A DNA stretch of 64,000 nucleotides from Nostoc sp. C052 (GTDB lineage: Bacteria > Cyanobacteriota > Cyanobacteriia > Cyanobacteriales > Nostocaceae). Below the pieces are notes generated by a model that worked only from the letters and a program-made list of their open reading frames with translations, did no database searches and was not told where the DNA came from. The DNA lies in the NCBI RefSeq assembly GCF_013393905.1, contig NZ_CP040272.1, forward strand, positions 7,387,501 to 7,451,500, given 5' to 3'. This document shows, in pieces, positions 1 through 9,602 of the stretch. A program made the position numbers and the translations under genes. Every line of letters starts with the position of its first letter. Within the stretch, counting starts at the first letter, position 1.

Positions 1-146
1 GAAGTTGTATGTACAATAAAGTACGAAGAAACAAATTAGTTAAGGATTGTTCAGCATTTATCATTGCCTCTACAACATTTCACTACTTAATTCTGTTATA
101 GATTGAAAAGAGGCACGCCGCTTCAAAAACTGACCAACAGACTGAG

Positions 147-2225
147 ATGGTTGTTATGAAGAGCAAAAATCAAGCTGTTTTCACTTTAATTGTCAAAAGC
201 ACTATTGTTTTTTTCCCCTTACTGTTATCCGTTGGAATTGCCAGTGGACAATCTGCACCATCACCTAATCCAGTATTAACTACTACTCCGGTGTTATCGA
301 ATCAGGAACGGGAAGAACTAGCACGACTACGAACGGAAAAGCGAATTCAACAGCAAGTCCAATCCGATCTTAATAGTGCTTTTAGCCGTACAACTATCTT
401 ATTTGATGTTTGGCTAGTTATATTGAGTCTATTTCCCATTGCAGTCCTAGCCTCGTTATGGCTTCTGCGACGAACGGTAATTCGTGAAATTGTTGATAGG
501 GCAATGCAACAACTACAGGGGATGGAAAAATTACAAAATCAGCTTACCACTGTTAAAGAAGAGGCTGAAAATGTTGTTCAAGAAGCTAAAAAAATAAATT
601 ATGAATTAGAACAGGAAACTATTGCTTTACAACAAAAAATTAAAAGTGAACAAGAGAATGTATCTATTTTTACATCTGAGCTAGATTTAGCTAAATCACA
701 GGTATTAGGTAGATTAGAAGCTGAACTCCAAAAATCTCAAGAAAATATAGAAAATTTAGAGTCTAAATTTGCTTCTAGTCTATCTAATTTAGAATTGTAT
801 TATCAACAAAAAAGAGATATAGCACTGGAGAATCTCGGAAAATTAGCATCTGTCATAGCAGAAGAACTAGCTGATTTAAAGTTAGGTGTACAACAACAGC
901 AAGAATTAGTTATTGCTGATTTAGAAGTATCAAAGTCTGAGTTAACATCTCAACTTTCTGAATGGCAGTCTGATGCTCAAAAGCAAAGAGATATAGCTTT
1001 TGAAAACTTAAATAAATTGCAGTCAGAATTTGCTGAAAAATTATCTGAATTACAGATAGATGCTCAAAACCAAAAATATATCACGCTGGAAAATTTAAGA
1101 ATATTCGATAAAGAATTGAAATTTCAATTATCTGAATTACAAATAGGTGCTATTGAGCAAAAAAATAAAATTGTTGAAAATTTGGGAGCATTACAATCAG
1201 AGTTTGCGGTTCAGCTATCAGAGTTGCAAATAGATGTTCAAAAGAGCAAAGAGCTAATTATTGAAAATTTAGAGAAATCTGGTTCTGAATTTACTTCGCA
1301 GTTCTCAGAATTACAATGGAATGCTCAACAACAAAAGATTCTAATTTTGGAGAAGTTAGAAAGATTAGAAACTGAGTTTGTCTCTCAACTCTCTGAGTTA
1401 CAGTTAGATGCTCAAGAAAGAAAGAATCTCATCCTTCAAGAATTAACTGAAGTTATACCTGAATCTGTTCCAGAGGTAGTGAATTTTGAAGTTGAAGAAG
1501 AAATACAGGAACAGCCACAACAACCAGAATTGACTGCTGATGAGTATGTAAAACAGGGAGATGCCTTGTTTTCTCAAAGGCGCTATGAAGATGCGATCGC
1601 AGCTTACAACCAAGCGCTTAAAATCCAAACTGATGAACCTGTGGCTTGGTTAAAACGAGGTCTAACTCTCGGAAGGTTAAAACGCTACAAAGATGCAATT
1701 TCGTCCTACGATCGCGCTATTCAGATTCAGCCAGATTATCATCAAGCTTGGTGCGATCGCGGCGTTGCTTTGGGAAACTTACAACAACATCAGAAAGCCT
1801 TTGCTTCATTTGAGAAAGCTACACAAATCAAACCTGATGATGCCGTTGCTTGGTTGAATTGCGGTCTTTCTCTAATAGCATTAGAACAATATGAAGAGGC
1901 AATAGTCTCTTTGGATAGAGCTTTAGAATTCCAGCCCAATTCTCCCAAAATCTGGGATAAACGCGGTTATACTTTAGTGAGATTGGGACGCGATGATGAA
2001 GCGATCGCTAGTTTTAACAAAGCCTTAGAAATTAAGTCAGATTATGCCAGTGCCCATTACAACAAAGCAGCCTGTTACGCACTGCAAAGACAAGTTGAAC
2101 GCTCTTTGCTGACTCTACAACAAGCAATTGAACTCGATCCCAGGTATAAAGAAGACGCAGCAACCGACCTAGATTTTGATGAGATTGCCGATGATGAGCG
2201 CTTTAAGCTCTTAGTTACAGAATAA
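147..2225 (+). CDS. Membrane-anchored coiled-coil protein with C-terminal TPR repeats
   Basis: Unnamed scaffold-type protein of 692 aa. Residues about 13-32 form a signal-like hydrophobic segment and residues about 86-107 a second membrane span, followed by a long charged coiled coil (about 120-450). Within it a 29-residue unit beginning SELQ(I/L)DAQ recurs about eight times in tandem (nt 775-1440). Residues about 462-692 hold five 34-residue TPR units plus a partial one, ending with the DPRYKEDA...DERFKLL tail common in cyanobacterial TPR proteins. The TPRs suggest protein-protein interaction; no catalytic motif is visible. The ATG at 147 is used; the ATG at 156 (MKSKNQ) is an equally good start. 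Function unknown; topology and scaffold role are inferred. Confidence 0.85.
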   Translation: MVVMKSKNQAVFTLIVKSTIVFFPLLLSVGIASGQSAPSPNPVLTTTPVLSNQEREELARLRTEKRIQQQVQSDLNSAFSRTTILFDVWLVILSLFPIAVLASLWLLRRTVIREIVDRAMQQLQGMEKLQNQLTTVKEEAENVVQEAKKINYELEQETIALQQKIKSEQENVSIFTSELDLAKSQVLGRLEAELQKSQENIENLESKFASSLSNLELYYQQKRDIALENLGKLASVIAEELADLKLGVQQQQELVIADLEVSKSELTSQLSEWQSDAQKQRDIAFENLNKLQSEFAEKLSELQIDAQNQKYITLENLRIFDKELKFQLSELQIGAIEQKNKIVENLGALQSEFAVQLSELQIDVQKSKELIIENLEKSGSEFTSQFSELQWNAQQQKILILEKLERLETEFVSQLSELQLDAQERKNLILQELTEVIPESVPEVVNFEVEEEIQEQPQQPELTADEYVKQGDALFSQRRYEDAIAAYNQALKIQTDEPVAWLKRGLTLGRLKRYKDAISSYDRAIQIQPDYHQAWCDRGVALGNLQQHQKAFASFEKATQIKPDDAVAWLNCGLSLIALEQYEEAIVSLDRALEFQPNSPKIWDKRGYTLVRLGRDDEAIASFNKALEIKSDYASAHYNKAACYALQRQVERSLLTLQQAIELDPRYKEDAATDLDFDEIADDERFKLLVTE

Positions 2226-2250
2226 AAATCTAAAATGCATTGGGCATTAA

Positions 2251-3039
2251 TTACTCCGCTCTTGCTTCCCCTGCTCCTCTTCCCCCTTCCCCAGACATCG
2301 CTTTAAGTTTAGACGTAAAAGAGTCAGAGCGATCGCTTGTTTCTGGAGTAAATTGCCCGATTGGGGCATGAATAGTGGCAGGTGGCAGCAGTTTTGGCTG
2401 TCGCTGATGATGGCTTAGTGATGGGGAAGGTGGGGGACTTTCTTGTGAAGTTTGCCTGTGGCTGACAGCAGATGCTAGCTGAAGGGTTGCCGAAGAGGCA
2501 AATTTCCCAGAAAGCGAAGACTTCAAAGCAGTTTTATTCTCTGTTTCTTCCTGCTTCCCTTCTTCTTCAACTAAAGATGCCTTTGGTTGGGAGCTGTTCA
2601 GTTGTAGAGTTGCAGTATTGCTGTATTGATAGCCGTTGCGAATCTTTGATGGTGGTAATTGAGGACTCGTCACTCTCTCTACAGTGGGATTTTTCTTCGC
2701 TGGCGCTAGGGCTGGTGTCGGTGATGACGTTAAGCTTTGGGGAAACTTGCTACAAACCATACGTTCAAATTCCATATTGAAATGATATGTAGCCTGATCC
2801 CGGCGCTGCCAAAATACTAAGATTTGCTGCACAGAAACCGCTTTATAACGACCTTGATATAGTGCCTCAATCACTGCCAGGTGTAGCCAATTAAGTGGGT
2901 ATTGCGTTTGCCAACGCTCAACTAGCTCATTGGCACTATATCCACTGAGATCAAAACTATAGTTAATTAATAAGGCGATCGCCAAGTTGGCAGAAGTATC
3001 TGGAAGTGTTGTTAACATGGGGCTATTAGCTTTAGGCAA
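2251..3039 (-). CDS. Hypothetical cyanobacterial protein with Ser/Pro/Gln-rich tail
   Basis: I do not recognise a named family. The first ~100 residues look folded (LVERWQTQYPLNWLHLAVIEA, then VQQILVFWQRRDQATYHF), with Trp and aromatic positions suggesting a small helical domain. The remaining ~160 residues are low-complexity Ser/Pro/Gln/Thr and probably disordered. The last residues (SGEGGRGAGEARAE) are encoded by a CTCCTCTTCCCCC-type repeat like those in nearby gaps, so the C-terminus may have been extended by repeat insertion. The ATG at 3018 (MLTTLPD) is an alternative start. It is convergent with the TPR gene, with a 25-nt gap. Confidence 0.65.
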   Translation of the reverse strand: MPKANSPMLTTLPDTSANLAIALLINYSFDLSGYSANELVERWQTQYPLNWLHLAVIEALYQGRYKAVSVQQILVFWQRRDQATYHFNMEFERMVCSKFPQSLTSSPTPALAPAKKNPTVERVTSPQLPPSKIRNGYQYSNTATLQLNSSQPKASLVEEEGKQEETENKTALKSSLSGKFASSATLQLASAVSHRQTSQESPPPSPSLSHHQRQPKLLPPATIHAPIGQFTPETSDRSDSFTSKLKAMSGEGGRGAGEARAE

Positions 3040-3243
3040 TAGGTCTAAGATTTGTCACCCACTGCATATTAGCCTAACGTGCTTTTAACTACATGGTTTT
3101 TTTTCCACAAGTTACCAAGACGATAAGCAGTGTCCCCTATTTTACTTGCCAACTCCTAGAATGCAACCCTATATAGACTGATTTACAGAAATTTTCAATT
3201 ATTTACATTACGAATGAGATGGGGATTGGGCATTTAGCGTACT

Positions 3244-4743
3244 TTAATTAGTTGAAAAGCCCTGTATCGGCGGTGTTCGCCCGATGGCGACTAATGCCTG
3301 ATAAACCATTGCTGCAACTTCGGCGCGTGTTGCTAAACGTGAAGGTGCAAGCACTTTTGGATCTGGATAGTTGACAACTATTCCCCATCGTGTAGCAGTA
3401 GCAACGGCTTTTCGGGCATAGTCGGGAATAGTATGATGATCGCTATATACTTCCAAAATATCGCTATCAACAGCTGGTAGTCCCAGTCCATTCACTAGGG
3501 AGACAATCACCTGTAGCCGCTGCACATGTTGATCGGGGCGGAAGGTGCGATCGCTAAATCCACCAACAAAGCCACCGCTAGCCGCAATTTGGATAGCGCT
3601 ATAAGCCCAAAAATCCTTAGGTACATCCGTAAAATCAGGTGCTAGGATTTTGGAAAATGGGTTAAAGGCGATCGCCACCATATCTGCATACTGGGCGCGA
3701 GTCATGGGTTTATCTAGCTGGTAGCGACTATCAGCAAAAGCATGAGTTAAATTCATGCTCACTAATGCCTGAATAAATGGTTCTGCCCAATGTCCATCTA
3801 GTTCTGGAAATGGGGATTGTGTCGGCATATCAGAATAACTAGTGCTAACTGCTACCTGATTATTTGGGACAAATTCGACCAAACCCTTTACTAGAGAAGA
3901 ATTTAATTGATTACCTACGGAAATTAGTTTTTGTGTAGTAGCATTATATAAATCAAATTCATGATTATCACGAAAAATATTATTGGCGGGATCTTGGGTA
4001 TTACCTAAATCGGGGACTGCATTACCATTGACTAATAGACCACCTTGGGTATTTTGAGCTATGAGATTTTGACGCAGCACAGGTTGGGCATTGCGAGAAA
4101 GTGCGATCGCTGTGCGATTTTCTGATAATTTATTATTGGCGATCGTCGGAGCCGCAAAATCACTAATTGCTATGCCTAAAGGGTTTCTTTGAAATACATT
4201 CCGCAGTACTTCTCCCTGGCTATGACCTGCCATCACTAATCCGCTAGCAGTATTTTGCACAAATATGTTATCTGAAATTGTAGGCTTGGCAGTACCAGTG
4301 GTAAACACACCTTCTCGCCCACAGTTACTTAAAGTATTGTTAGCTAAAGTAGGTACAGCCGATTCAATCCAGATACCAGTACCTCTGACTGAAGGATTGG
4401 TAACAGTTACACCTAAAACACAGGCATTATCTACCAAGAGCAGTGTAATATTTTGCATACCAAAGCTGAGACTTTGATACTCACCACTCCCGTAAATTAC
4501 AATCTCTGCACCTTTTTTTGCTTCATTACCCACCACTGTCGTCCCTTCAGGGATGACCAGTGGGAACACCTCACCACTAGCAGCGCTGTAATTTCCCGAT
4601 TCCAGATGAATTACCGTCGGGATTTTGGTTAATTTTAAGGCACGGGTGAGGCTTTTAAACGGACTCAACCGTGAACCAGTATTGGTATCATTCCCTGTCA
4701 GAGGGTTGACATAGAGTGTGACAACGAGGGTAGAGTTCACCAT
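3244..4743 (-). CDS. DUF1565 parallel beta-helix protein with three SLH domains
   Basis: Predicted envelope protein of 499 aa. Residues about 5-300 carry the DUF1565 signature (YVNPLTGNDTNTGS...SPF.SLTRALK) and then beta-helix rungs (N.(I/L)..N...G(L/I).(V/I)), the pectate-lyase-like fold found in surface proteins. The C-terminal ~180 residues hold three S-layer homology units (FPELDGHWAEPFIQAL; FTDVPKDFWAYSAIQ; YSDHHTIPDYARKA), which in cyanobacteria usually bind peptidoglycan-linked polymer. The open frame runs upstream to 4962, but that part translates a palindromic repeat into Pro-rich sequence, so I start at the ATG at 4743 (MVNSTL). The ATG at 4791 (MSLLIVI) would add a short hydrophobic stretch and could be an export signal. 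Substrate unknown. Confidence 0.85.
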   Translation of the reverse strand: MVNSTLVVTLYVNPLTGNDTNTGSRLSPFKSLTRALKLTKIPTVIHLESGNYSAASGEVFPLVIPEGTTVVGNEAKKGAEIVIYGSGEYQSLSFGMQNITLLLVDNACVLGVTVTNPSVRGTGIWIESAVPTLANNTLSNCGREGVFTTGTAKPTISDNIFVQNTASGLVMAGHSQGEVLRNVFQRNPLGIAISDFAAPTIANNKLSENRTAIALSRNAQPVLRQNLIAQNTQGGLLVNGNAVPDLGNTQDPANNIFRDNHEFDLYNATTQKLISVGNQLNSSLVKGLVEFVPNNQVAVSTSYSDMPTQSPFPELDGHWAEPFIQALVSMNLTHAFADSRYQLDKPMTRAQYADMVAIAFNPFSKILAPDFTDVPKDFWAYSAIQIAASGGFVGGFSDRTFRPDQHVQRLQVIVSLVNGLGLPAVDSDILEVYSDHHTIPDYARKAVATATRWGIVVNYPDPKVLAPSRLATRAEVAAMVYQALVAIGRTPPIQGFSTN

Positions 4744-4854
4744 TGATAGTTGAGAGTCAATTGTTTTAATTATGACAATCAACAGTGACATTAAAGCGGC
4801 TCGTTGCTCTTTTGGAAGAGGAAAAGGAGCAGGGGGAGAACCCCATACATAAAT

Positions 4855-4977
4855 AGACTTCTTGCATAAGTCGGGTAAAGGGTAAGGGTTAAAGGGAAAA
4901 GGGATAGAATTAACATTCCCCTTTAACCTTTCACCCTTTCCCGACAAGAGTGCAAAAGGCACTTTTGCAAGAGGTCT
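4855..4977. repeat. Long imperfect palindrome of GGGTAAAGGG type
   Basis: The left arm AGACTTCTTGCA...TCGGGTAAAGGGTAAGGG (from 4855) pairs with the right arm CCCTTTAACCTTTCACCC...TGCAAGAGGTCT (to 4977), giving a hairpin of about 120 nt. Related G-rich/C-rich palindromes occur at 20100-20147 and around 50745-50840. It is a dispersed intergenic repeat upstream of the DUF1565-SLH gene and artificially lengthens that open frame. Confidence 0.75.
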
Positions 4978-5146
4978 AATGTAGTGGCTTGAACTAAGGA
5001 CGCATTATTTCTCTCTACGAGATGCTGCGCGTCTTGAAATAAATATTTAAAATTTTGGGCATAAATAAATTTAGGGGCTTGAAACCCAGATGGCAGGGGA
5101 AATGAGCGAATTTTTCTCCCCTGCTCCCTGCTCCCTGCCTCTTTGG

Positions 5147-5677
5147 TCAAACATTGTCATCAAGGATTGTTCCTTCTATATTAGCTCCATCTAAATTTGC
5201 TCCGCTCAAATTAGTCTGGTTCAAATCTGCTTGAGTAAGATTTGCCTGAGACAAGTCAGCTACAGTTAAATCTGCACCACTTAAATCGGCTCCATCTAGA
5301 TTCGCCGCTATCAAGCTTGCTTCCTGCAAATCCGCCTCACTCAAGTTAGTGTCAATCAGTTTCGCAACTGTCAAATCAGCATGACTCAAATTAGCTCCTT
5401 CCATTGCAGCTCCATCCAAGATAGCTCCATCCAAAATAGCTCCGCTTAAGTTGCTACCACTGAGATCCGCATTGCTCAAATCTGCTCCATTTAAATCTGT
5501 CTCAATCAAACTGGCGTGACTTAAATTAGCGTGACTCAGATTAGCTCCATCTAAAATTGCTTTATCTAAAATTACACCACTGAGATCGGCTTCCCTTAAG
5601 TTGGCCTCGCTCAAGTTGACACCAGTAAAGTCTCTGACACCTGCGGCATAGTTTTTCAGGAGTTGATCTGTTTTCAT
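5147..5677 (-). CDS. Pentapeptide-repeat protein
   Basis: Protein of 176 aa made almost wholly of A(D/N)LXX pentapeptides (ANLREADLSG, ADLNQTNLSGANLDGA), which fold as a right-handed quadrilateral beta-helix. About 30 units follow a short cap (MKTDQLLKNYAAGVRDF). I prefer the ATG at 5677, because many family members start at such a (M)xxxxLLxxYAxG cap; the frame also opens at an ATG at 5701. There is no signal peptide, so it is probably cytosolic. The family is abundant in heterocystous cyanobacteria and mostly of unknown function. The length is ordinary and the repeats are unbroken. Confidence 0.85.
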   Translation of the reverse strand: MKTDQLLKNYAAGVRDFTGVNLSEANLREADLSGVILDKAILDGANLSHANLSHASLIETDLNGADLSNADLSGSNLSGAILDGAILDGAAMEGANLSHADLTVAKLIDTNLSEADLQEASLIAANLDGADLSGADLTVADLSQANLTQADLNQTNLSGANLDGANIEGTILDDNV

Positions 5678-5915
5678 ATTTGTCGCTATGCTAAAGAACA
5701 TTTAATTGAGGCTATCCAGACAGACAGTAAATCCCCAGCACGCGCCACTGAAGATTGGTGTGGTGAATCAAACCTGAGTGAATATTGAATTAACTTTATC
5801 TAGATTAGCCATCCTTAACTACTAGCGCCACTACCTAGAGTTGTGAGTTACTTTCACACTTAAGAGGGATGTTGAGAGATTTAAAATTTAAAATTCGGTA
5901 ATGACAAATTGAACC

Positions 5916-6206
5916 TCACACGACTTGAAGTCGCGTGATTCCTGCTTCAACGATCTCTGCCTGAATTGCTCCAGGACTGACGAGTTCTCCACAGGCGCTT
6001 TTTATAACCTCCGGCGTACCGACGGCGGTTAGTAATCTCAATCCCTGACTCAGTATGTTGAGGGCAGCATTTTTATCTCTCAAATTGTGACTATTGCAAC
6101 CAGGACAATTCCATTCGCGCAGATTTAAATCTTTAACTAATGGGTTTACAAAACCACAACAGTTAGAAGTCTGAGATGATGGATAAAATGTACCAACTTT
6201 TTGCAC
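5916..6206 (-). pseudogene. tnpB: C-terminal remnant of an IS200/IS605-type TnpB
   Basis: Only the last ~96 residues survive. They contain the TnpB zinc ribbon (CPGCNSHN) and the third RuvC-type motif RDKNAALNIL with its Asp, then the usual tail ending EAGITRLQVV. The first zinc-ligand pair is damaged: the segment reads SSQTSNCCGF where the family has SSKTCxxCGF, so one Cys is missing. The RuvC-I/II domains and helix-turn-helix are absent and no tnpA is nearby. Sequence just past the stop (CACGACTTGAAGTCGCGTG, near 5918-5937) is self-complementary and may be the element's old right-end hairpin. It is a decayed element. Confidence 0.85.
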
Positions 6207-6289
6207 ATTTAACAGAAAGTGACACCTAAGATAGAGCGCCTAACTCATAACTGGAAGTGACGAGTGTGCGGTTTGAAGAAATCAAATGA

Positions 6290-6485
6290 GAAGGAGTCAG
6301 GAGTCAGGAGTCAGAATCAAGACACTCTCTACGAGACGCTGCGCGTAGCTTGCTTCCCCGCAGGGGTACGCGGACTCGCTCTAAGCGTTCGCGGTAGCGT
6401 CTCGTAGAGAAGGCTTTACGCTGCGCTATCCGCCAGTCATACATAATTCATTCTGAATTCTGACTCCTGACTCCTGAATTCTGTT
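6290..6485. repeat. Dispersed palindromic repeat with GGAGTCAGGAGTCAG tandem units
   Basis: Direct repeats of GGAGTCA (6294-6315) are mirrored by GACTCCTGACTCCTGA (6462-6477), closing a large stem. The interior carries the GACGCTGCGCGTAGCTTGC and GCAGGGGTACGC palindrome and the CGTCTCGTAGAGAAGG unit. Related sequences appear near 5015, 21985-22095, 29165-29225, 38560-38640 and 63350-63380. This is a Nostoc-type multicopy intergenic repeat and fills the gap before the M20 gene. Confidence 0.8.
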
Positions 6486-6498
6486 TGATAAATTAAGT

Positions 6499-7716
6499 TT
6501 AAAGAAAGTACTGTTCTACACATCGAATAAATATTTCTACACCCATTCCCAAGGCGGTTTCGTCAAAATCAAACCGGGGATGATGATGAGGATATGCTAA
6601 GTCTTTCGCTGGGTTAGCAGAACCCAAAAAGAAATAACAACCAGGAACCTCTTCTAAGAAAAATGACATATCTTCAGCAGCCATAGTTTGGCATTCTGGC
6701 ACAATACCTAGAGAAGTTTCTACCACTTCTTCGGCTACAGAACGCACCAATTCTGCTATTTTAATATCATTAATTACTGGTGGATAAAGTGACCAGTATT
6801 CTAAGTCATAATTCGCACCATGACTCTGACAAATTCCAGCAATAATCTGCTCGACACGCTCTTTAAAAAAGCCTTTTAAACTAGGATTAAAATACCTGAC
6901 AGTCGCACTCATTCTTGCTGTATCAGCAATCACATTACGCTTAGTTCCTGCATGAAGTTCGCCAACTGTCACCACTGCCGAATCAATGGGATTAACATTT
7001 CGGGCGACAATGGTTTGCAAAGCATTGACGATTTGGGCAGCAACAACAACCGAGTCAACAGTTTGATGGGGTAGCGCGCCGTGTCCACCTTTGCCCAAAA
7101 TTGTGCAGTTGAAGCACTCCACAGCAGCCATCAACGCCCCAGCGCGCACACCCACTGTTCCCAATGGCAAATTATTCCACAAGTGCAAACCAATAATCGC
7201 GTCGACATCAGGATTTTTTAGGACTCCAGCTTCAATCATCGGCTTTGCGCCTCCTGGTGATTCTTCCGCTGGCTGAAAGATAATTTTCACCGTACCAGAG
7301 AAGTCTTGCCGATAGTGCTGGAGATAATAAACTGTACCTAAAGCGATCGCTATATGTCCATCATGTCCACAAGCGTGCATCACTCCCTCATGCTGCGATT
7401 TGTACGGTATTTCGTTGAGTTCTTGGATTGGCAAAGCATCCATATCTGCCCGAATCGCTAAAACTTTGTTCGTGGGGAGTTTATTACCTTTGATCGTGGC
7501 AACAATGCCAGTGTGGGCAATACCAGTTTTATGCTCAATTCCCCACTCTTGCAGCTTTTGTGATACAAACTCAGCTGTCAGTTTTTCTTGAAAACCCAAC
7601 TCTGGTTGTTGATGCAATCGCCGCCGCCACTCTACTAACTGCGGTTGCAATGAACGAATCGCTAGTCTGATGCGAGATAGATCAACAGAAGAGGGATTGG
7701 GAAAGGTAGAAACCAT
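6499..7716 (-). CDS. M20-family metal-dependent amidohydrolase
   Basis: A 405-aa peptidase-M20/M40 (IAA-amino-acid hydrolase/hippuricase-like) enzyme. Such enzymes hydrolyse N-acyl amino acids with a di-metal centre in the cytosol. Visible motifs: metal-binding IRADMDALPIQE (about residues 90-101), HACGHDGH (about 114-121), catalytic AEESPGGA (about 149-156), the His in GLHLWNNLPLG (about 177) and the C-terminal YPHHHPRF. The dimerisation (lid) domain lies between residues ~190 and ~300. The length is typical and the gene intact. The start at 7716 (MVSTFPNP) opens directly onto the conserved N-terminus. The true acyl substrate cannot be told from sequence; IAA-amino-acid or N-acetyl-amino-acid hydrolase are both possible. 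Confidence 0.9.
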   Translation of the reverse strand: MVSTFPNPSSVDLSRIRLAIRSLQPQLVEWRRRLHQQPELGFQEKLTAEFVSQKLQEWGIEHKTGIAHTGIVATIKGNKLPTNKVLAIRADMDALPIQELNEIPYKSQHEGVMHACGHDGHIAIALGTVYYLQHYRQDFSGTVKIIFQPAEESPGGAKPMIEAGVLKNPDVDAIIGLHLWNNLPLGTVGVRAGALMAAVECFNCTILGKGGHGALPHQTVDSVVVAAQIVNALQTIVARNVNPIDSAVVTVGELHAGTKRNVIADTARMSATVRYFNPSLKGFFKERVEQIIAGICQSHGANYDLEYWSLYPPVINDIKIAELVRSVAEEVVETSLGIVPECQTMAAEDMSFFLEEVPGCYFFLGSANPAKDLAYPHHHPRFDFDETALGMGVEIFIRCVEQYFL

Positions 7717-8139
7717 TATGAATACAAACTAATTTAAGTACAGCGAACTTAAGTTTATTTTCCCAGTTTATAGCGGTTCCCACTTAGATGCGGTACAAAA
7801 TTATATCGCAGGTCAACTTCATCTGAAAATAGCTTATCTGTTGGCTTCCATGCCCGCCCGGAAATAAATTTTCGGGCTAATAGCTTAAGTCTACTGAAGT
7901 AGACTGGAGATTTTTGGCGATCTAAAGTTATCTGAAGATGACTTTAGCTATGAGACGGGAATTTCAATTCCCGGCGGACAAGCGGTTTCGCGTTAAGTTG
8001 ACACCAATGGGTATGTTCCCTACGGGTGTACCTCACATAAACGAGAACAGCTATATAGTCGGGAGTGTGGAAGAATTAGCATCAAAATCTTCTTAGGGAT
8101 TTCCGACAAATAAATTATCCAATCTTGTAGTTAAGTAAA
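7717..8139. repeat. Gene-free gap with small palindromes
   Basis: No credible gene in this 423-nt gap. It holds several short inverted repeats in series: CCCGCCCGGAAAT...ATTTTCGGGC (about 7854-7880), AGTCTACTGAAGTAGACT (about 7889-7906), GACGGGAATTTCAATTCCCG (about 7954-7975) and GGGTATGTTCCCTACGGG. They look like a composite dispersed cyanobacterial repeat rather than a terminator. Confidence 0.5.
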
Positions 8140-8832
8140 TTAAAACACTTTGGAATTTGGGGAAGCGCCAATGGAAAGCACTATTTTTTTTTCGGCTGGC
8201 TTTTCTAAGAAATTTTCGGATAGTAATTTAGTCAAGGCATCAGGATGTACTTGCCAGTTTAATAATCCTGATAACCCCATGACCAAGCCAAATAGAGTTG
8301 GAACTAAAGCGGCGTAGAACAACCATTTTTTCTGAGATAGAGATGTAATAGCAAATAGCGAGACAGAGATTGATAAGGAGGCATCAGCTAGATCAAACTG
8401 GTCGTCATGATAATTAAGCTGGTCATAGGTTGTTTGATCTTGTTCGGCAATTACCTTCTGTTGCTGCTTTTTCTGGTCTTCTTTATCAGCAATGCTTTGA
8501 TAAACGGCAATCTGTTTTTCATAGTCAGCCCTCACAGCAGCAGGTTGAGAAAGAGATTGCAATTTGAGTTGCACCACATTTGATTTGGCTATTTCTTCAC
8601 GAATATTACGAGCCTGGTATAATGCCCAATCATCAATTTTATTTGCTTGAGCTTGCTGCATTGCCTGAACTATATTATCGTCTTTAACTTTGCAGATGCC
8701 CATAAAAGTTGCTATCAATGCAACTGCAATTGCTACAGCACTATTTAGACGACTCTTGCGTTTTTCACGGTTAGCTGGCGTTTCAGGTTCATCGTCGTCC
8801 TCCCCAAGCAGTTCAATTGGGTTGATGTCCAT
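8140..8832 (-). CDS. DUF4337-family membrane protein
   Basis: A 230-aa protein with an acidic N-terminus (GEDDDEPETPANREKRKSR), a membrane span around residues 30-48 followed by VKDDNIVQAMQQAQANKIDDWALY, a charged coiled-coil middle (SIADKEDQKKQQQKV) and two spans near the C-terminus (about 155-172 and 177-198). The ...DNI..AM.QAQ....W..YQA..I.E arrangement is characteristic of DUF4337, a bacterial family without assigned function. The start ATG at 8832 is the only reasonable one. It lies on the same strand as bioD with a gap of about 90 nt, so co-transcription is possible but unproven. Confidence 0.8.
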   Translation of the reverse strand: MDINPIELLGEDDDEPETPANREKRKSRLNSAVAIAVALIATFMGICKVKDDNIVQAMQQAQANKIDDWALYQARNIREEIAKSNVVQLKLQSLSQPAAVRADYEKQIAVYQSIADKEDQKKQQQKVIAEQDQTTYDQLNYHDDQFDLADASLSISVSLFAITSLSQKKWLFYAALVPTLFGLVMGLSGLLNWQVHPDALTKLLSENFLEKPAEKKIVLSIGASPNSKVF

Positions 8833-8921
8833 ATCGTTAATACCAATTTCACTTAAATATAAAACAAGGGTTGCTTAATTTGCAATTGTATGTTGTTAAT
8901 ACTCAATGCTCAATGCTCAAT

Positions 8922-9602
8922 TTAAAATGTCAGTGTTTCCCAATCTAAATCTGATGCTATTTGAGCAAGTTTATCTAAATCAGTAAGATTATCTAGATAA
9001 GGTAAACAGCCTAAAATTGGTGTATTGGTAAGTGATTGAATCAATTGGCGTGGTGTCCAATCGGCTATTTCTGCATCTGTTCGGGGTTGTACGCAGTTCA
9101 GAACAATACCTTTGAGATTGATGCGCGATTGTCTAGCTAATGCTACATTTGCCACTGCTTGAGCGATCGCACCTAATCTTACTGGTACTACTAATACCGT
9201 TGGTAAACGCCATTCCCCTGCCAAATCAGCTACCGTTAATTCCTCTGTGATTGGCGAACCCAACCCTCCCAAGGCTTCTACAAGCACAAAATCACGGTGC
9301 GATCGCAACTTAGACAAAGCTTGCCACACAAGAGCTAAATCTATTTGGCGATTTTCTCGTGCTGCTGCGATCGGAGGCGCTAGAGGTGCTTGAAAGTATA
9401 AAGGTGTAATTTCTTCAGCAGATTGTTCTAGCGCAAATAGCTTTTGATACCACTCGCGATCGCCAATTCCCGATTGAATCGGTTTCATGATTCCCCAGCT
9501 ACGCTGCGGGTAATATTTTTGCCAATAGGCTGCTAATGCTGTCGTTAAAACAGTTTTACCAGCTTCCGTATCAGTTCCAGTAATTAGTAGTGTGTTTAAC
9601 AT
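8922..9602 (-). CDS. bioD: Dethiobiotin synthetase
   Basis: ATP-dependent enzyme that closes the ureido ring of dethiobiotin from 7,8-diaminopelargonate and CO2, the penultimate step of biotin synthesis (cytosol). At 226 aa it has the family length. The P-loop [16 protein letters not shown] is at residues about 8-23, the Lys of MKPIQSG about 40-46 and the substrate-binding [10 protein letters not shown] about 108-117. The start ATG overlaps the upstream kinase stop as TAATG (9600-9604), so translation is coupled. No other bio gene is in the window. The kinase-bioD pairing is unlikely to be functional; it is probably just operon packing. Confidence 0.93.
   Translation of the reverse strand: MLNTLLITGTDTEAGKTVLTTALAAYWQKYYPQRSWGIMKPIQSGIGDREWYQKLFALEQSAEEITPLYFQAPLAPPIAAARENRQIDLALVWQALSKLRSHRDFVLVEALGGLGSPITEELTVADLAGEWRLPTVLVVPVRLGAIAQAVANVALARQSRINLKGIVLNCVQPRTDAEIADWTPRQLIQSLTNTPILGCLPYLDNLTDLDKLAQIASDLDWETLTF

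Noticed and set aside
4923..5150. 75-codon minus-strand frame upstream of the DUF1565-SLH gene
   Set aside because: It translates palindromic repeat DNA and overlaps the inflated start of the real gene; there is no family or ribosome site.
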